A DNA stretch of 64,000 bases from Candidatus Baltobacteraceae bacterium. Its GTDB lineage: Bacteria > Vulcanimicrobiota > Vulcanimicrobiia > Vulcanimicrobiales > Vulcanimicrobiaceae. The notes under the pieces are model-generated. The model was not told where the DNA came from. It searched no databases and saw only the letters and a list, made by a program, of their open reading frames with translations. The stretch spans positions 1,922,001-1,986,000 of the forward strand of contig DASXEW010000003.1 of the NCBI GenBank assembly GCA_036489885.1. The letters run 5' to 3'. Within the stretch, counting starts at the first letter, position 1. Each line of letters opens with the position of its first letter. Positions 58,212 through 64,000 of the stretch are shown here, in pieces. A program made the position numbers and the translations under genes.

Positions 58212-59192
58212 CTACGGATCCCCTTCAACCCAATTGATATTGGGAAGGCCTGAACCCGACGATCCAGCTGGATTTGGTGTGCCGATGACAAACCAGTACA
58301 CGGAGTGCGAATAGATCGGCTGCGCTTCGAGCTGTGAAAGCGAGCCGGTGTACGGCGCGTATGACGTCGACGTCGTAGAACACGGCACGATCACGTCGTT
58401 AGAGCTCGCTCCGCACGCTGAGTACGAGTTGTAGCCCGCAGGCGTCGTGTAGATAAGCACCGGGCCGGTCAGCGGGCCAAAGTTGGATGTCGTGACGTTG
58501 ATGCCCCAGATGTCGAAGAATGTTTTCAACGTGTAGGGCGCGGCGTAGTTGCATTCTTGCGTCGGCGGATTTCCGCTGGCGGCACCGCAGAGTTGCGGGG
58601 TATTGTATGCCGTCTCGACGTGAATCATGCCGCTATCGTCGTGGACGTGCATGTCGTAATAGCAGGACGCAGTCCAGCTTTGATTCGGAACGGCTCCCGC
58701 CGTTGGCCCAGGCACCGGATTGCCGTTGTACACGTACTGATTGGGCGGATACGGGTCTACCATGCCAACGCCGGCTGGTACGGATACTTGTTGTCCGTTG
58801 TAGATAATGCCGACGAAGAAATGCACGTGGTAGTCGCCGGACATTGACGATGCGCACGGGATTCCGTCAACCGCGCTTCCTTGGCCGCCACCAGCCGATG
58901 TCGCGCCACTTTGTCCCGGCATGAGATTGCCACCGCCGCTATAGCTGTGCGTATTCTGCGCCGTCGAAATCAACAGCGATTGCGCGCTGCCGTTTGTCTC
59001 ACCGTAGCCCACGCCGATCGTCGTCGCCGCCGGAGCCGGCGTCGACGTCGGACCTTGTGAGGGACCCGCCGGGTTCGATCCCCCCGGAGTGGTCGGCGCG
59101 CTCGAACCGCCGCCTCCTCCGCCGCAAGCGGTAAGGAGTGCGATTCCTATAGACAAGCCAAATGCAAGAAGAGACTTCGGCGGCTTTCGCAT
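58212..59192 (-). CDS. Lipoprotein with conserved His-motif domain (copy 2)
   Basis: A 326-residue paralogue of the downstream gene: signal peptide MRKPPKSLLAFGLSIGIA, lipobox LLTAC, GGGGGG, a shorter linker, and the same domain with DYHVHFFVGIIYNGQ, VPAGVGMVDPYPP, CYYDMHVHDDSGMIHVET, TLKTFFDIWG and paired cysteines. It lacks the PT repeats of copy 1. The two genes are 85 bases apart in the same direction, and the shared leader shows duplication of gene plus control region. An outer-surface metal- or ligand-binding role is inferred. Confidence 0.85.
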   Translation of the reverse strand: MRKPPKSLLAFGLSIGIALLTACGGGGGGSSAPTTPGGSNPAGPSQGPTSTPAPAATTIGVGYGETNGSAQSLLISTAQNTHSYSGGGNLMPGQSGATSAGGGQGSAVDGIPCASSMSGDYHVHFFVGIIYNGQQVSVPAGVGMVDPYPPNQYVYNGNPVPGPTAGAVPNQSWTASCYYDMHVHDDSGMIHVETAYNTPQLCGAASGNPPTQECNYAAPYTLKTFFDIWGINVTTSNFGPLTGPVLIYTTPAGYNSYSACGASSNDVIVPCSTTSTSYAPYTGSLSQLEAQPIYSHSVYWFVIGTPNPAGSSGSGLPNINWVEGDP

Positions 59193-59244
59193 GGTTACCA
59201 GAGCGTAGTCCTAGCCGGAAGCGCGAGCGAGTCGCCGTTAGCCC
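59193..59244 (-). promoter_or_regulatory. Leader of lipoprotein copy 2
   Basis: Toward the gene it reads GGGCTAACGGCGACTCG, then GGACTACGCT, then ACCATGCG, aligned with copy 1. The rest of the 106-base divergent gap to the RNase H gene includes TATAT near 59245. Confidence 0.4.
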
Positions 59245-59298
59245 TATATGCGTGGTAACAACAGGTCGTCGCGCGCGTGACTTTCGAACCAATACTCG

Positions 59299-59706
59299 GT
59301 GAAGGCGACACTCTATGCCGACGGCGGGTCTCGCGGAAATCCGGGGCCGGCGGCCTACGGAGCCGTGCTTTTCGATCAGGGCGGCGAGACGCTGTGCGAG
59401 GTCTCCGAGTTTATAGGAATCTCCACGAATAACGTCGCGGAGTGGTCCGGCCTGATCGCCGGCTTAGAGGCCGCGCTCGAGCTTGGTGTAGATGAGATCG
59501 AGGTCCGGCTGGATAGTGAGCTCGTGGTTCGGCAGCTTTCGGGAGCGTACCGCGTCAAACAACCGCACTTGATCCCGTTGCATGCGAAGGCCAAAACTCT
59601 GTTGCGCCGCTTTCCGTATGCGCACGTCGCGCACGTTCGTCGAGAGTTCAACAAAGAGGCGGACAAGCTCGTCAATCAGGTTCTCGACGCTCACAAGGGC
59701 AAGTAG
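59299..59706 (+). CDS. Ribonuclease HI family protein
   Basis: A 135-residue RNase H fold protein: YADGGSRGNPGPAAYG with the first Asp, NNVAEWSGLIAGLEAAL with the Glu, VRLDSELVVRQLSG with the second Asp and REFNKEADKLVNQVL with the last Asp. It matches the short bacterial RnhA-like form that cleaves RNA in RNA-DNA hybrids. GTG at 59299 is followed by KATLYADGG. Confidence 0.92.
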   Translation: MKATLYADGGSRGNPGPAAYGAVLFDQGGETLCEVSEFIGISTNNVAEWSGLIAGLEAALELGVDEIEVRLDSELVVRQLSGAYRVKQPHLIPLHAKAKTLLRRFPYAHVAHVRREFNKEADKLVNQVLDAHKGK

Positions 59707-59712
59707 CGCCCC

Positions 59713-60363
59713 ATGAATCGCTCCCCGGTCATTCCCTTGGCAATCACCGTGCTCGCGATCGCATCGGTCGTGATTGGTTGGATGATTTATTGGCCCATCG
59801 AATCATCGCGCTATGCCGCCACCCGCACGGTTGAACGCTCGAAGTCAGTTATCCGCATGACATACACGGTGACGCACGAGCAGGGGCCGATTGCGCGCGA
59901 GAGCCTGACGTTCACCAACGTCAACGGCAAAGCCGAAGTCGCGTACGAAGGGATGAATCGTCCCGGCACCGCGATCGCCCGCTTTAAGCTGCCCGTCTCC
60001 GGGTTCACTGTTGCGTCTCTGTTCGGTGAAGCCGTGCACGACGGCGTCTGGGATCTGCGGACCATGCCGCCGCGCGGCGATACGACAACCTCGTACACGA
60101 TCGCAATCTACCAGTTGACCGACAATCAAAGCGGCGGCCATACCTTCACATTCACGGATCCGCATTATTGGGCGACGACCGCCGGACATCAATACCATAT
60201 TCATCTCGAGAAGGACAAACCGGTGCCGGATCTTCTGACGCTGCGCAGCACATCGCTTGCCGAGCCGCGCTACGGCTTGATCGTCCACGATTTTAAAGCG
60301 TTCGATCCTCCGGGGTTGCGCGCAACCTTGGCTGCAGCACGAGCAAAACTACGCGCAGCATAA
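59713..60363 (+). CDS. Membrane-anchored protein of unknown function
   Basis: A 216-residue protein with an N-terminal membrane anchor (about 6-27, VIPLAITVLAIASVVIGWMI) and a mostly beta extracytoplasmic domain containing VIRMTYTVTHEQG, FTFTDPHYWATTAGHQYHIH and a C-terminal helix. The HQYHIH string is notable but its meaning is unclear. It follows the RNase H gene by 6 bases and precedes the deacetylase gene. I do not recognise a family. Confidence 0.75.
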   Translation: MNRSPVIPLAITVLAIASVVIGWMIYWPIESSRYAATRTVERSKSVIRMTYTVTHEQGPIARESLTFTNVNGKAEVAYEGMNRPGTAIARFKLPVSGFTVASLFGEAVHDGVWDLRTMPPRGDTTTSYTIAIYQLTDNQSGGHTFTFTDPHYWATTAGHQYHIHLEKDKPVPDLLTLRSTSLAEPRYGLIVHDFKAFDPPGLRATLAAARAKLRAA

Positions 60364-60374
60364 CGCTAACGTCC

Positions 60375-61079
60375 GTGGCGGCTGCGGTCCTGGGTGGAGC
60401 AGCGTACGCGGCGTATCAGGCGGTGCAGCATCCGCGGAGCAGATTTTTCGGGGACACGTTCACCGGTCTTGCGCCCGGGCGCCGGATCGTTGCATTGACG
60501 TTTGACGACGGACCCAACGGCGAGGACACGCGCGCCATTCTCGATGTGCTGGGCGAAGAAGACGTGCACGCGACGTTTTTTCTCGTTGGTAAAGCCGCAG
60601 CCGAGCAGCCCAAGACATTGCAGCGCATGGTTCGTGAGCGTCACGCCCTCGGAAATCATACGTGGGATCACGCGCACTTGAACCTACGCTCGCGAGCCGG
60701 CATCGCGCATCAACTTCAGCGAACCGACGACGCAATCTATGCGGCAACGGGGACGCGGACGTGGCTTGCGCGCCCGCCCTTCGGTGCGCGAAGCTTTCTT
60801 GTCCTCGATGAGCTGCAGCGCTTGGGCTATACGTGTGTCTTGTGGTCGACGCCGCTAGCGCGCGAGTGGGAATTTCCCGGCGCCGCTGCGATCGCTCGTC
60901 GAATCTTACAACGAAGCGGCGACGGATCGATCATCGCGCTCCATGACGGCAACCGGGGAAGGCGGGCAGATCGGCAGGACGTGGTGCAGGCCGTCCGCAT
61001 GATCGTGCGGGGCCTGCGGCAACGCGGCCTTACGTTCGTAACGATTCCGCACATGCTTGCACTGGAGGCATTGCAATAG
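60375..61079 (+). CDS. Polysaccharide deacetylase (NodB/CE4)
   Basis: A 234-residue CE4 enzyme: TFDDGPNGEDTRAILDVLG (catalytic Asp pair), GNHTWDHAHLN (metal His pair), RPPFGARS, LWSTPLAREWEFPG and IIALHDGNRG. It would remove acetyl groups from N-acetylated sugars in cell-wall or exopolysaccharide material. A short hydrophobic start (AAAVLGGAAYAAYQAV) may be a signal or anchor. GTG at 60375 is the likely start. Confidence 0.9.
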   Translation: MAAAVLGGAAYAAYQAVQHPRSRFFGDTFTGLAPGRRIVALTFDDGPNGEDTRAILDVLGEEDVHATFFLVGKAAAEQPKTLQRMVRERHALGNHTWDHAHLNLRSRAGIAHQLQRTDDAIYAATGTRTWLARPPFGARSFLVLDELQRLGYTCVLWSTPLAREWEFPGAAAIARRILQRSGDGSIIALHDGNRGRRADRQDVVQAVRMIVRGLRQRGLTFVTIPHMLALEALQ

Positions 61080-61112
61080 CGGGAGGTTTCCTGGGTACCG
61101 CAAAGACGCGAC

Positions 61113-61688
61113 ATGAAAATGCGTAGGCTCCTCACCGCACGACTCGATCTGATCCCGGTCGACGACGAAAACGCTCGGAATCTTTGGCGCGTCCTGCAGC
61201 AGCCGAACCTGCGCGAGTTCCAAGATATTCCGCGCATCTCAGTCGAGGAATTCGAGCGGCAGGTGCGCACGCGTCCTACTCGCTTCGGTCCAGGTGCAAT
61301 CGGGCGATTTGAATGGCTGATTCGCGAGCGGCAGAGCGGTGCCGACGCTGGGTGGGTTTCGGTGCGCATCAACGATCGCACGCGCGACCATGCCGAGCTG
61401 GGGTACAGTTTGCTCACCACCGCGCGTCGCAAAGGCTATGCGCGGGAAGCGCTACGTGCTTTGGTCGACGAGATTTTTGCCGTGACGGAATTGGCTGAGT
61501 TGCACGCCTGCACCGTACCCGAAAACCTTTCGTCGCGGCGTGTGCTCGAAGGCTTGGGCTTCACGGAGACGCGGCTGCTTCATGGCGGAGCCCTCGTGCG
61601 GAACCGGCGCGTCGACATCATCCTCTATATCTTCACGCGCGCGCAACAGCTCGAAGAGCTCAAATCGCGGCAACGGGTCGTCGGTTAA
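61113..61688 (+). CDS. GNAT-family N-acetyltransferase (RimJ/RimL-like)
   Basis: A 191-residue acetyltransferase: LLTARLDLIPVDDENARNLW, then WLIRERQSGADAGWVSVRIN, AELGYSLLTTARRKGYAREA (acetyl-CoA motif A), and SSRRVLEGLGFTETRLL. This is the pattern of RimJ/L-type ribosomal-protein or small-molecule acetylases. Substrate unknown. The downstream lipoprotein gene begins 28 bases later. Confidence 0.87.
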   Translation: MKMRRLLTARLDLIPVDDENARNLWRVLQQPNLREFQDIPRISVEEFERQVRTRPTRFGPGAIGRFEWLIRERQSGADAGWVSVRINDRTRDHAELGYSLLTTARRKGYAREALRALVDEIFAVTELAELHACTVPENLSSRRVLEGLGFTETRLLHGGALVRNRRVDIILYIFTRAQQLEELKSRQRVVG

Positions 61689-61716
61689 GGGGCAGCCGAC
61701 CGGGAAAAAGGTGGTC

Positions 61717-62091
61717 ATGATCCTCAGGCTGACCACGCTGCTCGCGCTGGCTTCGATCTTGTCCTCGTGTGGCGTCGCTCACACGCCGGAACGCCTTGCG
61801 GATCTAACGACGCGCGCGCTCTACGAGGACAATCATGACGCCGCCGTCGCCAATTTCGATGAGCGCTTAAAGTTGCGCGTCACACGCGAACAGGTCGGCG
61901 CGATCTCGGATCAGATGCACTCCCTCGGCCGTTATAAGGGTCTGAGCACGCTCCACGCCGACGATCCCGGGCGTTTTCGATACAAGGCGAACTTCGACCG
62001 CGGAACCATGATCGTCATGGTGATGATAAATCCGGCCGGCCATATCGCTGCATATCGCGTCAAGTCAGCCGGCCGACTTCAATCCGAGTAA
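61717..62091 (+). CDS. Small lipoprotein, DUF3887-like
   Basis: A 124-residue lipoprotein: signal peptide MILRLTTLLALASILSSC with lipobox LSSC, then a small alpha/beta domain: LTTRALYEDNHDAAVANFDE, LGRYKGLSTLHADDPGRFRY, and MIVMVMINPAGHIAAYRV. The pattern resembles DUF3887 domains, which occur fused to hydrolases or alone. ATG at 61717 begins the signal peptide; the longer frame in the GNAT gene is not used. It overlaps the end of the convergent larC-like gene by 32 bases. Confidence 0.8.
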   Translation: MILRLTTLLALASILSSCGVAHTPERLADLTTRALYEDNHDAAVANFDERLKLRVTREQVGAISDQMHSLGRYKGLSTLHADDPGRFRYKANFDRGTMIVMVMINPAGHIAAYRVKSAGRLQSE

Positions 62092-62710
62092 CGTTCGGCA
62101 TCGGAAAATCGCTGCGGCCGGCGCCGTAGCCGCTTAATTCAACATGCAGATCCGGACGAAATCCGGGCCGCTCGACGAGCGTCGAAAGAATCGCTGCACC
62201 GGTTGTCGTGACCATCTGTTTGCCGCTGGTCAAGCTGAGGTCGTTTGGAAACGCCGAGCAGAAGCAACGCTCGATGCCAAAGAGATCGAGTGCAATGCAC
62301 GTCGCCGCGATATCGATGATCGCGTCAATTTGACCGATGGGATGAAAGTGCAACTGCCCCTCGGCGCGCGCTAAGCGCTCCGCAATAGTCGTTGCCAGGT
62401 CCACTTGCGGTTTCGATAGCCGCGAGCACTTGAAGATGTCGATGACTTCGGAGAGCGTGCGACGTCCGGGCGGATGCCGATGCGCTTCCGTATGTTCGAA
62501 GTGATCGTCCTCACCCGGAATGACGACATCGATGTACGTTGCCGCGACTCCGCGGCGTTGCGTGCGCTCGCGCACAATTGACCACCCGTCGACTGGAATC
62601 GTCTCGAGCATCTTGACGATTTCATCAAGATTCGCGCCTGCATCGACAAACGCGCCTAAAAGCATGTTGCCGCTGGCGCCGCCGATCAAGTCAAAAAACG
62701 CTGCGCGCAC
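62060..62710 (-). CDS. LarC-like nickel-pincer cofactor protein, N-terminal half only
   Basis: A 216-residue protein matching the LarC1 part: AAFFDLIGGASGNMLLGAFV, the His-rich EHTEAHRHPPGRRTLSEVID, LHFHPIGQIDAIIDIAAT and SGYGAGRSDFPMPNVTRIEV. LarC normally has about 400 residues and inserts nickel into the pincer cofactor of lactate racemase; the C-terminal half is absent here. The usual GDM after GxSG reads GNM. GTG at 62710 has AGGGA 8 bases upstream and is preferred to the TTG at 62731. larA, larB and larE are not seen in the window. Confidence 0.82.
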   Translation of the reverse strand: MRAAFFDLIGGASGNMLLGAFVDAGANLDEIVKMLETIPVDGWSIVRERTQRRGVAATYIDVVIPGEDDHFEHTEAHRHPPGRRTLSEVIDIFKCSRLSKPQVDLATTIAERLARAEGQLHFHPIGQIDAIIDIAATCIALDLFGIERCFCSAFPNDLSLTSGKQMVTTTGAAILSTLVERPGFRPDLHVELSGYGAGRSDFPMPNVTRIEVGRLT

Positions 62711-62801
62711 CTGAGAAATCCCTGGGTGCAAATCTCATCCTGCTCTTAGACCATTTGAGGCCATTCTGGGAGCCCGAACAGTTAATAGAGACAGGTAAGC
62801 A

Positions 62802-64000
62802 ATGATGAAAATACTTGAACGTCCTCATACCAACGGCCACACGAAAGTTAGTTTTTCGCCAATTCCGCCTAAACGGCGTTGGCACCGCTCTTATACGATA
62901 CTCCTTGCGGCGTTCGCGATCATCGCGCTAATCGCCGGGTCGTGGGCTGTTTTCCGCCCTCGCGCTGCCACCGCCGTCCTCACACAGCCGGCAACACAGG
63001 GAACGCTGACGCAGAGCGTTACGGCAACGGGTACCGTTAATCCACAAGACACGGTAAACGTCGGTACACAAGTCTCGGGAACTATCTCCCAACTCTTCGT
63101 CGACTACAACTCGAAGGTGAAGAAGGGCCAGGTTCTCGCGAAAATCGATCCGACGAGCCTACTAGCAGCTCTTCAGTCGGCACGTGCCTCGCTCTCGCAA
63201 TCGCAAGCCCAGGCTACCGCAGGCGCGGATAATGCCAACGGCTCTCAGTCATCGGTTGCGGCTGCGCAAGCCAACGTCGCTGCCGATCAGCAAGCCATCG
63301 CCTCCGCGAAAGCTCAGATCGCAAAGGCGCAGAGCGCAAGCGCGCTCGCACAGCAAACCGTCTCACGCGACAAGCAGCTTCTCGGTCAGGGATTCATCTC
63401 CCAAAGCCAATACGATACGGATAGCTCGAACGCAGTCGCCGCGCAGTCAGCGTTGCAAGCCGCACAAATAGCGGTAACGCAGGCCCAAGCGCAAGAGACT
63501 GCTCAAGTAGCCACGACGGCTGCGGATGCCGCGCAAGCGCAAGGTGCGCAATCGACCGCAGCCGCGAGCCAAGCCGGAATCGGCATTCAGGAAGCACAGG
63601 TCGCGCAGGCCGCGTACAACTTAAACAACAGCGTCATCACATCGCCGGTCGACGGCACGGTGATCGCGCGTGACATATCGGTCGGGCAGACCGTTGCGGC
63701 CGGCCTACAAACGCCGACGTTGTTCTCGATCGCCAAAGACCTTACGAAGATGGAAGCCGATCTGCAAGTCGGCGAACCGGACATCGGCAACGTGCAGGCG
63801 GGCGACTCGGTTTCCTTCACGGTCCTCGCATACCCCACCCGAACGTTCACGGGCACGGTAACGCAGGTTCGCAAGAACCCGACGACCGTCTCGAACGTCG
63901 TCACCTACACAACCGTCGTCGACGTCAACAACCAAGACGGCGCGCTGCTCCCGGGCATGACGGCGAACGCAACGATCGACGTCGCTTCGGTGAAAAACGC
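62802..64000 (+). CDS. HlyD/MacA-type periplasmic adaptor protein (3' end outside window)
   Basis: An open frame of about 399 residues reaches the edge. It starts MMKILERPHTNGH with a basic stretch and a membrane helix at about 33-51 (ILLAAFAIIALIAGSWAVF). The adaptor follows: a barrel-lipoyl region (TQPATQGTLTQSVTATGTVN, GQVLAKIDPT), a long Ala/Gln coiled coil (about 120-265) and the second lipoyl half (VITSPVDGTVIARDISVGQT). This is the RND/MacAB/HlyD adaptor design; a partner ATPase or RND pump is likely to follow beyond the window. ATG at 62802 is used, with ATG at 62805 an alternative. Confidence 0.9.
   Translation, partial: MMKILERPHTNGHTKVSFSPIPPKRRWHRSYTILLAAFAIIALIAGSWAVFRPRAATAVLTQPATQGTLTQSVTATGTVNPQDTVNVGTQVSGTISQLFVDYNSKVKKGQVLAKIDPTSLLAALQSARASLSQSQAQATAGADNANGSQSSVAAAQANVAADQQAIASAKAQIAKAQSASALAQQTVSRDKQLLGQGFISQSQYDTDSSNAVAAQSALQAAQIAVTQAQAQETAQVATTAADAAQAQGAQSTAAASQAGIGIQEAQVAQAAYNLNNSVITSPVDGTVIARDISVGQTVAAGLQTPTLFSIAKDLTKMEADLQVGEPDIGNVQAGDSVSFTVLAYPTRTFTGTVTQVRKNPTTVSNVVTYTTVVDVNNQDGALLPGMTANATIDVASVKN

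Overview
The window is a high-GC, densely coded bacterial chromosome segment. No gap between genes exceeds about 215 bases, and TTG and GTG starts are common. The flagellar and chemotaxis gene set is of the Firmicutes/deep-branching type: FliY rather than short FliN, FlbD, TIGR02530, a YlqG/YlqH-like pair and CheC. Base composition, GatCAB, MutS2, a K+-independent H+-pyrophosphatase and peptidoglycan-era housekeeping genes do not fit a low-GC Firmicute. I infer an uncultured, motile soil-type lineage such as Candidatus Eremiobacterota (WPS-2). This is recollection of gene order, not a computed phylogeny, and is perhaps 50% sure. No IS element, prophage, rRNA or CRISPR array was seen.

Layout. 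1-2523: two tandem double-PilZ (c-di-GMP receptor type) proteins and an HSDL2-like SDR. 2504-7190: divergent xth (exonuclease III) and a stand-alone LigD-type NHEJ polymerase, then a ClpP-like protease and hppA on the minus strand. 7345-13085: an orphan ABC permease coupled to cheB, then fliA (sigma-28), a small flagellar-locus protein, a first FliK/YlqG-like protein and an FlhB C-domain paralogue. 13086-20133 is a housekeeping island: ftsY, recA, recX, a two-component pair whose kinase carries a GGDEF-like remnant, a GH125 mannosidase and purA. 20320-37797 is the main flagellar run: fliF-G-H-I-J, motE-like, fliK, flgD, TIGR02530, flgE, a TPR glycosyltransferase, flbD, motA, motB, fliM, fliY, fliO, fliP, fliQ. 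38010-45430: fliR, flhB, flhA, cheY, cheC, cheA, cheW and a small membrane protein. 45427-53585: rlmD, gatC-A-B, mutS2, tyrS. 53582-57056: hslO on the minus strand, hup, tRNA-Pro(GGG), and a MoxR/VWA (CoxD/CoxE-like) pair. 57059-64000: two paralogous lipoproteins with conserved His motifs, an RNase HI, a membrane-anchored unknown, a polysaccharide deacetylase, a GNAT acetyltransferase, a small lipoprotein, a LarC N-half and a truncated HlyD/MacA-type adaptor running off the edge.

Together the window encodes sigma-28, the basal-body MS ring, C ring, export apparatus, hook and cap scaffolds, stators and a four-protein chemotaxis core. Flagellin, rod genes (flgB, flgC, fliE), filament cap, hook-associated proteins and receptors are not here.

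The least expected items are: a perfect CGAAC-N4-GTTCG site (Gram-positive LexA-box form) ahead of ftsY-recA; a GC-rich repeat family scattered between genes; the twin His-motif lipoproteins with a shared leader; a soluble kinase with a degenerate GGDEF domain; an NHEJ polymerase without Ku or ligase nearby; and an rlmD whose TRAM domain begins upstream of any canonical start codon. I did not find a clear multi-gene system that is wholly new.
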